A stretch of DNA of 64,000 nucleotides from Curvibacter sp. (GTDB lineage: Bacteria > Pseudomonadota > Gammaproteobacteria > Burkholderiales > Burkholderiaceae_C), in assembly GCA_020248905.1 (NCBI GenBank), contig JADCGR010000019.1, positions 180,226 through 244,225 on the forward strand, written 5' to 3'. Position numbers and translations under genes: made by a program. Below the pieces are notes generated by a model, which was not told the origin of the DNA, did not search any database, and was given only the letters and a program-made list of their open reading frames with translations. Shown one piece after another: positions 20,015 through 29,255 of this stretch (its first letter is position 1; each line of letters begins with the position of its first letter).

Positions 20015-21190
20015 TCAGCGGCTCAGGGGCCTGAACATCCACAGGCCCAGCAGCGGCCCCAGCCCCAGTAGTGGCAGCAGTACGGCCAGGGGCACACGCG
20101 GCAGCGCCGCGACGAAGATCTCGATGCTCAGCACCGAGATCGCAAAGCCAATGCAGTTCACAAAGGTCAGCACGCTGCCTACCACCGCTGGCGGGGCGTT
20201 CTGCGCCGTGAGCGTAGAGAACTGCGGCGAATCGCCCGCCACGGTCAGGCCCCAGAGCAGCAGCCAGGCCAGGAAGAGCGCATCGGGCGCCTGCAGCATC
20301 AGCGGCGCGAGCAAGCAGCACAAGCCGCTGGTGGCCAGCTGCCGCTGCGCCACATTCGCACTGCCCCAGCGCCGCACCAGCAGCCCGCCGGCCACGCAGC
20401 CGATGAAACCTGCGCCGATGATGAAGAAGGACGCCGCGCTTTGCGCCAGGCCGGTCCAGCGCATGCCCACGATCAGGGGCACCAGCACGAAGAAGGTGTA
20501 GATCTCCCACATGTGGCCGCAGTAGCCGAAGACCGATGCGCGCAGCTTGCGGTCGTGCCAGATCAAACGCAGCGCCGCCGGCGTGACGCGCGCGCCGCGC
20601 TGCAGCCAGGGGCTATCGGGCACCCCCAGCCCCGTAAGCACACCGCCCGCCGCCGCCAGCAGCGACACGCCCAGCAACACGCTCTTCCACGAGGGCAGAA
20701 CGCTACTGCCGCCATCACCCGCCAGCGCCCGCAGACCGTGCGGCAGCGCCGTGCCCAGGATGAGCGCCCCAATCAGCACTCCCATGGCCGCACCCAGGCC
20801 CTGCCGGTACCAGCTCGCCGCGAGCTTCATGCCCACGGGATAGATGCCGGCCAGCAGAAAGCCCACAACGAAACGCAGGCCCAGCAAGAGGCTGAAGCTG
20901 CCGCCCGCCCAGAGCGTGGCCGCATTGGCCAGCGCCCCAACCGGCGCACAGGCCATGAAGACCCGCGAGGGAGAGAACCGGTCGGCCACCATGAGCAGCG
21001 CAAATGCCAGCGTGCCGGCTACGAAACCCATTTGCACGGCGGAGGTCAGCGTACCCACGGCTGTTGCCGGCAGGCCCCAGGCGTGCTGAAGGTCCGGCAT
21101 CACAGCATTGGTGGCAAACCAAAGCGAGGTTCCCGCGAACTGCGAGAACACGATCAGCGGCAGCACACGCCGCGGCACGGCAGAGCTCAA
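20015..21190 (-). CDS. MFS transporter
   Basis: A 391-residue major facilitator superfamily protein with twelve predicted membrane segments. MFS-like features are FAGTSLWFATNAVMPDL at the first helix and LRFVVGFLLAGIYPVGMKLAASW in helices 4-5. The substrate cannot be assigned. Its start codon overlaps the stop of the upstream minus-strand gene (21187-21190), so the two are probably translated together. Confidence 0.88.
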   Translation of the reverse strand: MSSAVPRRVLPLIVFSQFAGTSLWFATNAVMPDLQHAWGLPATAVGTLTSAVQMGFVAGTLAFALLMVADRFSPSRVFMACAPVGALANAATLWAGGSFSLLLGLRFVVGFLLAGIYPVGMKLAASWYRQGLGAAMGVLIGALILGTALPHGLRALAGDGGSSVLPSWKSVLLGVSLLAAAGGVLTGLGVPDSPWLQRGARVTPAALRLIWHDRKLRASVFGYCGHMWEIYTFFVLVPLIVGMRWTGLAQSAASFFIIGAGFIGCVAGGLLVRRWGSANVAQRQLATSGLCCLLAPLMLQAPDALFLAWLLLWGLTVAGDSPQFSTLTAQNAPPAVVGSVLTFVNCIGFAISVLSIEIFVAALPRVPLAVLLPLLGLGPLLGLWMFRPLSR

Positions 21191-21510
21191 GCCTCTGGCT
21201 CCGCCGGCCGCAGTTCGTAAAAGCCGTCACCCATGCCGCGCAGCGGTCCATAGACGGCAGCAATCGCCGCGCTCTCGGCGGTCTGCCACTGCTCGGCAAT
21301 CGCACGCTCAGCGTCTGTTAGCGCCTCCAGACTCGGCGGGTCGCCGTAGGCGGCAGCGATGCGCTGATAAGCCTGGTAGACCGGCAGCACCAGCGCCGCA
21401 TCGCCCAGCGTGTCTTCCAGCACCTGCCGAAAGCGCTTCTGTGCCGCGCGCTGCTGCTCTTCGCTCACGCCCTCGGCGTCGTAAAGCTTGACGGTGTAGG
21501 CGCTTGTCAT
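21187..21510 (-). CDS. Hypothetical protein, about 107 aa
   Basis: A small acidic, helix-rich protein (MTSAYTVKLYDAEGVSEEQ at the start, ending YELRPAEPEA) that I cannot assign to a family. The start at 21510 follows the intergenic region shared with the divergent 75-residue gene; upstream extension to 21882 runs antisense through that gene and is not credible. It overlaps the MFS transporter gene by four bases, hinting at co-expression. Confidence 0.7.
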   Translation of the reverse strand: MTSAYTVKLYDAEGVSEEQQRAAQKRFRQVLEDTLGDAALVLPVYQAYQRIAAAYGDPPSLEALTDAERAIAEQWQTAESAAIAAVYGPLRGMGDGFYELRPAEPEA

Positions 21511-21565
21511 GGCACCGAGCTTAACTTGTGTACAGTGCAGAGCCTGGACACCCCAGCTCATCGAC

Positions 21566-21793
21566 ATGGCAAAACAGAGCGTATGGCCGGCCAAGGTGCT
21601 GGCCGTCATCAAGACCGGCAACACGGCTGCGGCCATCGGCCAGATCAAGGTCGCGCCCAGCGTGAAAGACCTGCGCGTGCTGCAGGGGGCCATGGAAAAA
21701 GCCGGGCTCGGGGGCCGCTGGCGCGACGTGGACATTGCCATCGAGGAAAACATGGCCCTGCTGGCCGCACCGCGACTGCACCGTTCGCCCTGA
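21566..21793 (+). CDS. Small hypothetical protein, 75 aa
   Basis: A 75-residue protein starting MAKQSVWPAKVLAVIKTGNT. No recognised family; the lysine/arginine content and absence of membrane segments suggest a soluble protein. It lies 21 bases before the DUF4389 gene and is divergent from the gene ending at 21187. Confidence 0.6.
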   Translation: MAKQSVWPAKVLAVIKTGNTAAAIGQIKVAPSVKDLRVLQGAMEKAGLGGRWRDVDIAIEENMALLAAPRLHRSP

Positions 21794-21814
21794 AACCCTG
21801 TGTCAGGAATCCGC

Positions 21815-22090
21815 ATGAGCGAAGTCACCCCCACCCCCGAAAAACGCAGCCTCTGGGTCCGTGTGCTGCTCATGCTGCTCATGGGCCTGGCCTTTCATAT
21901 CGCCGTCACCATCCTGGGTGCCTTGGCCCTGGTGCAACTGGTCTTTGCGGCGATCAGCGACGGCCCCAATGAGCGGCTGCAGCACTTCGGCCGAGGCCTG
22001 GGCGTCTATCTGCGCCATATCACCGACTTCGTGAGCTTCGCCCGCGAGGACCTGCCCTTCCCCTTCAGCGACTGGCCCTCGACCGACTGA
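21815..22090 (+). CDS. DUF4389 family membrane protein
   Basis: A 91-residue protein with a single or paired hydrophobic segment (LLMLLMGLAFHIAVTILGAL) and the DUF4389 C-terminal motif DLPFPFSDWPSTD. The family is small and uncharacterised and found as membrane-associated proteins in proteobacteria. Start at 21815 chosen over 21800 because the residues before it are not conserved-looking. It is convergent with fadH. Confidence 0.82.
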   Translation: MSEVTPTPEKRSLWVRVLLMLLMGLAFHIAVTILGALALVQLVFAAISDGPNERLQHFGRGLGVYLRHITDFVSFAREDLPFPFSDWPSTD

Positions 22091-22099
22091 GTCCGCCGC

Positions 22100-24268
<2,169 letters not shown>

Positions 24269-24344
24269 TCATCTGCGCTAAGCGGCCCGCCGCTGCGGCA
24301 TGCGCTACCATTGCCACTTCTTTTTCCGTCAGAAGGAGCCCCAG

Positions 24345-24515
24345 ATGGGCAACAAGATCGTTACCGAAGCCGACCGCAAGGCCACCCCCCGTCCCAAGGC
24401 CCCCAACGGCGCCAGCCTGCCCAGCCCCGGCCGCGGCCAGCGCGTGAGCCTGGAGCGTGGCGTCGCCACCCGCAGCAAGAAGAACCCGGGCAAGCGCTCC
24501 AAAAAGGGCGGCTGA
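24345..24515 (+). CDS. Small basic protein, 56 aa
   Basis: A 56-residue, strongly basic protein (MGNKIVTEADRKATPRPKAP at the start, ending KKNPGKRSKKGG) with a good ribosome-binding site (AGAAGGAGCC) and its own terminator. The charge distribution suggests binding to nucleic acid or ribosome, but I do not recognise the family. Confidence 0.65.
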   Translation: MGNKIVTEADRKATPRPKAPNGASLPSPGRGQRVSLERGVATRSKKNPGKRSKKGG

Positions 24516-24542
24516 TCGCCTGCGGACCCGTCCGCTGCAAGC

Positions 24543-24568
24543 AAAAGGCCCTCTTGCGAGGGCCTTTT
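24543..24568 (+). terminator. Rho-independent terminator after the 56-residue gene
   Basis: AAAAGGCCCTC and GAGGGCCTTTT form an 11-base-pair stem with a 4-base loop and a U-run on the plus strand; because the stem is A/T-flanked on both sides it may also serve the convergent minus-strand gene. Confidence 0.88.
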
Positions 24569-24627
24569 GATTTGGCGCTTGTGCACGTCCCAACGACGAC
24601 GCGGACTTTCTTTGTTCGGGTGGCGGC

Positions 24628-25155
24628 TCAGGCTGTGGCCACGCGGCGCGCGCCATGCGCGCCCTCACCCAGCCGGCGCTGGATCTCGGCGTGTACGTCT
24701 TGCCGCATTTTCAGTGCAAACGCCACCTCGGCCGTGAGGAACAGCGGCCCCACGAGCAGGCCCACGAGGTCGTCCACAAAGGCAGGCTTGCGGCCCTCGT
24801 AGTAATGGCCGATGAACTGGATGATCCAGCCCACCACAAAGAGGCCGATGCCCCAGCCCAGCCACACGGCCGTGCTCTGCGCCGCAATCCACTGGCTGAT
24901 CCAAAGGCTCAGGCCCATCTGCGCCACCATGGCCAGGCCGAAGCGCAGGTCCAGCCGCAGGTAGAACACGGAAGAAAGCGCGGCAACGACGAGCGCCGGC
25001 GTAAGCAACACGCCGCCCACGTCCCACGCGGGGCGCGAGAGCAGCGTGGTCACGGCCAGCACGATCATGGGGATGCCCACGAAATGCGTGGCCACGTTGC
25101 GCCTGTCCAGGTGATAGGCCGCGTACTGCGTGAGATGGTCGGCCAGGGTCTTCAT
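24628..25155 (-). CDS. DUF962/Mpo1-like membrane protein
   Basis: A 175-residue protein with four membrane segments and the Mpo1/DUF962 signature YAAYHLDRRNVATHFVGIP near the N-terminus and IGHYYEGRKPAFVDDL in the C-terminal half. The yeast relative Mpo1 is a 2-hydroxy fatty acid dioxygenase with histidine ligands; the histidines H16, H25 and H116-type positions are present here, but bacterial members are untested. The start at 25155 removes a non-conserved leader. Confidence 0.85.
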   Translation of the reverse strand: MKTLADHLTQYAAYHLDRRNVATHFVGIPMIVLAVTTLLSRPAWDVGGVLLTPALVVAALSSVFYLRLDLRFGLAMVAQMGLSLWISQWIAAQSTAVWLGWGIGLFVVGWIIQFIGHYYEGRKPAFVDDLVGLLVGPLFLTAEVAFALKMRQDVHAEIQRRLGEGAHGARRVATA

Positions 25156-25258
25156 GGTGCGCTCCGGTCTTGCACATTGACAGGAGGCGATCATGGCCCT
25201 ACCCTCGCGCACAGTCTGTCAGGTACCCGACACAAGCCTGCACCCCCGGATAAACCCC

Positions 25259-25963
25259 ATGCATGAAGCGCAACACTACCTGCCGGTGCTCGACACCGGC
25301 CGCTGGTTTGCCCAGCTGCCCTCAGACTTTGCGCAGGCCCTGTTGCGCATGGCCCGCGTGCGCCAGCTGGCCAGCGGCGAAGTGCTGTTTTTGCGCGACA
25401 GCCCACCCTGCGGGCTGTATGCCGTGGTGTCGGGCTCCATCCGCATCTCGGGCCAGAGCGGCCGCGGCGACGACGCGCGCGAAGCACTGCTGGTGGTGCT
25501 GCCGCCGCCACAGTGGTTTGGCGAGATCACCGTCTTCGACGGCGCCACCCGAACCCACCACGCCCACGCCGCCGAGCCCAGCACCCTGCTGCAAGTGCCC
25601 CAGGCCGAGCTGCGGGCCTGGCTGCACGAACACCCGCAGCACTGGCGAGACCTGGCCGTACTCATGGCCGACAAGCTGCGCCTGGCGTTTCAAACGATGG
25701 AGGAACAGACCGTGCTCAGCGCCCCGCTGCGCCTGGCCCGGCGCCTGGTGGCCATGGCCGAGGGTTATGGGGCACAGGGCGGCAAGAGCGGCACACGGCG
25801 CGTGTTGGCCGTGACCCAGCAGGAGCTGGCTCTGATGATCGGCGTGTCACGGCAGACGACGAACGAGATCCTCAAGGGACTGGAGGCGCAGGGGGTTTTG
25901 CGGGTGCAGCGGGGGGGGATGGAGATAATGGATCTGGCAGGGCTGAGGGCAATGTCGCAGTGA
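25259..25963 (+). CDS. Crp/Fnr family transcription regulator
   Basis: A 234-residue regulator with an N-terminal cyclic-nucleotide-binding-type beta-barrel (LRMARVRQLASGEVLFLRDS; LYAVVSGSIRISGQSG) and a C-terminal winged helix (VTQQELALMIGVSRQTTNEI). It lacks the cysteine cluster of FNR. The ATG at 25259 fits the beginning of the barrel domain. Targets and effector are not evident; it is adjacent to the rearranged aminotransferase region. Confidence 0.87.
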   Translation: MHEAQHYLPVLDTGRWFAQLPSDFAQALLRMARVRQLASGEVLFLRDSPPCGLYAVVSGSIRISGQSGRGDDAREALLVVLPPPQWFGEITVFDGATRTHHAHAAEPSTLLQVPQAELRAWLHEHPQHWRDLAVLMADKLRLAFQTMEEQTVLSAPLRLARRLVAMAEGYGAQGGKSGTRRVLAVTQQELALMIGVSRQTTNEILKGLEAQGVLRVQRGGMEIMDLAGLRAMSQ

Positions 25964-25969
25964 TGTAGA

Positions 25970-26785
25970 TCATTGCTGGCGTTTTTCCAACCTCGTTACC
26001 AGGCCTTTGATGAACTCATTACGTTCCTTGAATGCTTCATCAATTTCCGATTTGGAAGTCAAGGCCGCATTGGTCTGCGCTTCTGCTTTGTAGAGTTGAG
26101 CCAGAGTTTCATAGCCTTCGGCACGGGAGGCCTCAATCTTGCTGGCTGCCCGTTGAGCAATCGCAAAAAGCTTTTCTCGCTGCGTCTGCGCATAAAGCTC
26201 CTCTGCGCGCTCGAATTTCTGTTGGGCCCAGCCCCAAAGTATCGAATCTCCACCTGGTCCGATATCCATCAGGGGTTCAAGATGATCAATCGCCAGATTC
26301 AAGAAATACGCCCAGATTTCCCACCCTTCATCCGAAGCGCCTAGCTTTTCAATATCGTCCAGCCGACGCGCGGTGACCCCACAGTAGAATGGATCGGTTT
26401 CCTTGAATATCGAAACGGTAAATGGATCGGGATGGAAAGAGAGGGACACATAAACGTAGTCTCCATTCGCCTTAATATAGGTGACCTCTGGAGTTCCAGC
26501 ATACGGGACAATATCCAGAATGCGTTCGGGCTCCTGAGGATTGACCTGAGTTTTAGCGGGTGGATCTGACCGGTACCGGACCACCCCTTGGCAAGCCTTC
26601 AAGTCGTTTCTGAAGGCCTCGAGAATCTGCCCCGCTGATTGCGCCGCCTTCTGTATTCCACTCTCTGGCTTGACCTGCGGTACGTTCTGACTTGGTGAAA
26701 CCTGCGCTGTCTGTTCTGTCCGGTCGGAGCAGGCCGTCAACAACAGCACGATCGAAAGTAGCAGGATATTTCGGTCTCGCATCAT
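25970..26785 (-). CDS. Hypothetical lipoprotein, about 271 aa
   Basis: The 271-residue protein opens with a lipoprotein signal peptide, MMRDRNILLLSIVLLLTACS, with a lipobox (LTAC) at residues 16-19, so it is likely lipid-anchored in the envelope. The C-terminal third is helix-rich and charged (IEASRAEGYETLAQLYKAEA). I do not recognise a domain. The base composition is visibly lower in GC than neighbouring genes, suggesting acquisition. It begins 29 bases after the stop codon of the aminotransferase fragment, in the same relative place the toxin-like gene occupies after the intact copy. Confidence 0.7.
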   Translation of the reverse strand: MMRDRNILLLSIVLLLTACSDRTEQTAQVSPSQNVPQVKPESGIQKAAQSAGQILEAFRNDLKACQGVVRYRSDPPAKTQVNPQEPERILDIVPYAGTPEVTYIKANGDYVYVSLSFHPDPFTVSIFKETDPFYCGVTARRLDDIEKLGASDEGWEIWAYFLNLAIDHLEPLMDIGPGGDSILWGWAQQKFERAEELYAQTQREKLFAIAQRAASKIEASRAEGYETLAQLYKAEAQTNAALTSKSEIDEAFKERNEFIKGLVTRLEKRQQ

Positions 26786-26813
26786 CAATCCTTGGCGGCG
26801 GCAAAAGCCTCCG

Positions 26814-27140
26814 TCAAACCGCCTTCCCCATTCTCTCCACCCCCTCGCGTATCTTCTCCTCCCCCAACGTCGCAAAACTCAGGCGCAGGGATGAGAGATC
26901 GGGATTCGTGGCGAAGAACGGCGCCCCCGGCACAAAGGCCACGCCCTGCTCGATGGCGCGTTTGGCCAGTTCATTGCCATCCTTGATCTTGCCGCCTGCG
27001 CCCGTGAGCCGGGCCCAGAAGAACAGGCCGCCGCCGGGCTGGGTGAATTCGATGGCGTCGCCCAGTTCTTTCTTCAAACATTCGCCCATGGTTTTCGCGC
27101 GGCTGGCGTAGACCTCGCGCACGCGGGCCAGGGTGGCGGG
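26814..27140 (-). pseudogene. 3'-end fragment of an aminotransferase gene
   Basis: On the minus strand this encodes about 107 residues (ATLARVREVYASRAKTMGEC to REGVERMGKAV) that match the last 107 residues of the aminotransferase at 27977-29197 with 9 substitutions. Homology begins abruptly at about 27140 and ends at the shared stop codon. It has no start or N-terminal domain and is a pseudogene; an accidental frame fuses it to about 22 upstream codons. Confidence 0.88.
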
Positions 27141-27202
27141 CCTTGCGGTAGGCCTGCCACGCTGCCAAGGTTGTTGTGGATCTCTTCTGAGTGAGACTAC
27201 GG

Positions 27203-27421
27203 TCATGGCTCGTTCCCATAGGGACCTGCGGGTTCCTGCAGTTGCGTGAGCTTCGCAGACACTGAAGGCTTGAGACGTGCAATCACCCCATCACGGCTGA
27301 CGATCAACTCGGTTCCCGTTGATGCTGCCACCTCGCGAGCGCGTTGTGCCGCTCGCTGCAATGCCTGCCACGAGCCACGCAGGTCCGCGTTATTCGCTTG
27401 CTGGATGGCTTTTTTGTTCAT
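27203..27421 (-). CDS. Small protein, putative antitoxin partner of the zeta-like gene
   Basis: A 72-residue protein (MNKKAIQQANNADLRGSWQA at the start) rich in Ala, Lys, Arg and Gln, with a helical central part. It is encoded directly after the zeta-like gene, its ATG overlapping the toxin stop codon by four bases (27418-27421), so translation is coupled. Position and size suggest an antitoxin, but I recognise no family and there is no similarity to epsilon antitoxin that I can see. Confidence 0.6.
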   Translation of the reverse strand: MNKKAIQQANNADLRGSWQALQRAAQRAREVAASTGTELIVSRDGVIARLKPSVSAKLTQLQEPAGPYGNEP

Positions 27422-27945
27422 AGCTCGCTCCAGTCAATGAGTACCGGTGTTACACCGGCGTTGTTGTACAGGGCCCAGGCATCGACGGCCGATACGTAGT
27501 ACTGATGAAAGTTCTTCAGGCCGGCAGCAAACCGGCGACGAATCACGGCTTCGGGAATATCATGCCCGCCTTGTCGCACTCTTTGCTGCACCCGTGCCAC
27601 GGCCTCGTCGGCGTTATTGAGTTGCAGAAAGATCAACTCCACCCGATACCCCGCCTGCTGCCACTGCCGGATGTGGCGCAAATAGGCGCGGCCCGAAAGC
27701 GTGGTCTCAAAGGCAAAGCTGGTTCCCGCGCGGGCATGCCGTTCCAGCTCGGCCAGCATCAAGCGCCCCGCTTGCGTAGCCGCAGTTTCCGGCGCAAAGG
27801 GCGCCAAACCCGCCGCAATCAAATCGGCATTTACAAACACTGGGCAAGCGGCTTCATTTGGAAGAAACTCACGCGCAAACGTCGTTTTACCAGCGCCATT
27901 GGGGCCTGCAATGATGATGACTTTCTTTTCTTTCGAGTCCATCAT
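27418..27945 (-). CDS. Zeta-toxin family P-loop kinase-like protein
   Basis: A 175-residue P-loop protein with Walker A AGPNGAGKTT (residues 13-22), followed by NADLIAAGLAPFAPE and FAFETTLSGRAYL, the characteristic zeta-toxin landmarks. Zeta toxins phosphorylate UDP-N-acetylglucosamine and block cell-wall synthesis. Start candidates are 27945 or 27942 (MM). It sits just after the stop codon of the intact aminotransferase and is followed by an overlapping small gene. A nuclease or kinase role other than toxicity is possible for small zeta-like proteins. Confidence 0.8.
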   Translation of the reverse strand: MMDSKEKKVIIIAGPNGAGKTTFAREFLPNEAACPVFVNADLIAAGLAPFAPETAATQAGRLMLAELERHARAGTSFAFETTLSGRAYLRHIRQWQQAGYRVELIFLQLNNADEAVARVQQRVRQGGHDIPEAVIRRRFAAGLKNFHQYYVSAVDAWALYNNAGVTPVLIDWSEL

Positions 27946-27976
27946 ACGTCCGGTGCGTAGGGGATTCTTCGCAAGA

Positions 27977-29197
27977 TCAAACCGCCTTTCCCAACCTCCC
28001 CACCCCCTCGCGAATCTTGTCCTCCCCCACCGTCGCAAAGCTCAGACGCAGCGATGAGAGATCGGGGTGGGTGGCAAAGAACGGCGCCCCCGGCACAAAG
28101 GCCACGCCCTGCTCAATGGCGCGTTTGGCCAGTTCATTGCCATCCCGGGTCTTGCCACCCGCGCCCGTGAGCCGGGCCCAGAAGAACAGGCCGCCGCCGG
28201 GCTGGGTAAATGCCATGGCGTCGCCCAGTTCTTTCTTCAAACATTCGCCCATGGTCTTCGCGCGGCTGGCGTAGACCTCGCGCACGCGGGCCAGGGTGGC
28301 GGGCATGCGTGCGGCCTTGAGGTATTGCGCCGCCGTGGCCTGGGCAAAGGTGCTGGTGTGGGCGTCGCTGAACTGCTTGCACATGGTGGCGCGGGCCAGC
28401 AGCGCGGGCGGCGCGATCATCCAGCCCACACGCAGGCCGGGGCTCAGCACCTTGCTTAAAGATCCGCAGTGCACCAGCCAGTCGCGGCTGCCGGGTACCT
28501 GGGCCGTGAGGGCCATCAGGCTGGGCGGAGGTGCCTCGCCAAAGTACAGGTCGCCATAGGGATCGTCCTCGATCACCACGGTCTGGGTCTGCACGGCCAG
28601 ATTCAGGATGCGCAGTCTTCGCTCCAGGCTCAGGGTGGCGCCGCTGGGGTTGCCGAAGGTGGGGATGAGGTAGACGAAGCGCGGCTTGTGCTCGGCCATC
28701 AGCGCTTCGAGCTTGTCCACCTGCACGCCGTGAGCGTCGATGGGCGCGCCCATCACATTGGCGCCGTATAGGCGAAAGCACTGGATGGTGGCCAGAAAGG
28801 TGGGCGCCTCCACAATCACCTTGGCGCCCGGGTCTACCAGGGTCTTGCCGATCAGGTCCAGGGCCTGCTGGCTGCCGGTAGTGACGATGAGGCCATCCGG
28901 GGCGACCTGCACGCCTTTGCTGCCCATGAAGGCGGCGATCTGCTCGCGCAGGGGGTTGTAGCCCTCGGTGGCGCCGTACTGCAGGGCCGCGCCGGGCTCC
29001 TGGGCCAGGGCCTGGTTGGCCGCTTCACGGATGCCGTCCACATCAAACATGGCACTGTCGGGGAAGCCGCCTGCAAAGGAGATGATGCCGGGCTTGCCCA
29101 GCAGCTTGAAGAGCTCGCGGATGGCGGAGGTTTCGACGTTGTTGAGGCGTTCGGCGAATTGCATGAGCGGGCGCGTCTGTGAGGGAGAAAACGCCAT
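27977..29197 (-). CDS. PLP-dependent class I/II aminotransferase
   Basis: A 406-residue fold-type I aminotransferase related to 2-aminoadipate/LysN-type and MocR-like enzymes. It has GIISFAGGFPDSAMF near the N-terminus, TTGSQQALDLIGK, the NPSG motif at FGNPSGATLS, IEDDPYGDLYF (cofactor aspartate region) and the lysine in HCGSLSKVLSPGLRVGW, which forms the internal aldimine. Start 29197 (MAFSPSQTRPLMQF) removes seven non-conserved codons. The 3' third has a second copy at 26814-27140. Substrate not assigned. Confidence 0.9.
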   Translation of the reverse strand: MAFSPSQTRPLMQFAERLNNVETSAIRELFKLLGKPGIISFAGGFPDSAMFDVDGIREAANQALAQEPGAALQYGATEGYNPLREQIAAFMGSKGVQVAPDGLIVTTGSQQALDLIGKTLVDPGAKVIVEAPTFLATIQCFRLYGANVMGAPIDAHGVQVDKLEALMAEHKPRFVYLIPTFGNPSGATLSLERRLRILNLAVQTQTVVIEDDPYGDLYFGEAPPPSLMALTAQVPGSRDWLVHCGSLSKVLSPGLRVGWMIAPPALLARATMCKQFSDAHTSTFAQATAAQYLKAARMPATLARVREVYASRAKTMGECLKKELGDAMAFTQPGGGLFFWARLTGAGGKTRDGNELAKRAIEQGVAFVPGAPFFATHPDLSSLRLSFATVGEDKIREGVGRLGKAV

Positions 29198-29255
29198 TCT
29201 CCACCATGGCACGGCCATGACGCCCCGCCGCGCCCGACCCTGCCCCGCCCTCGCC

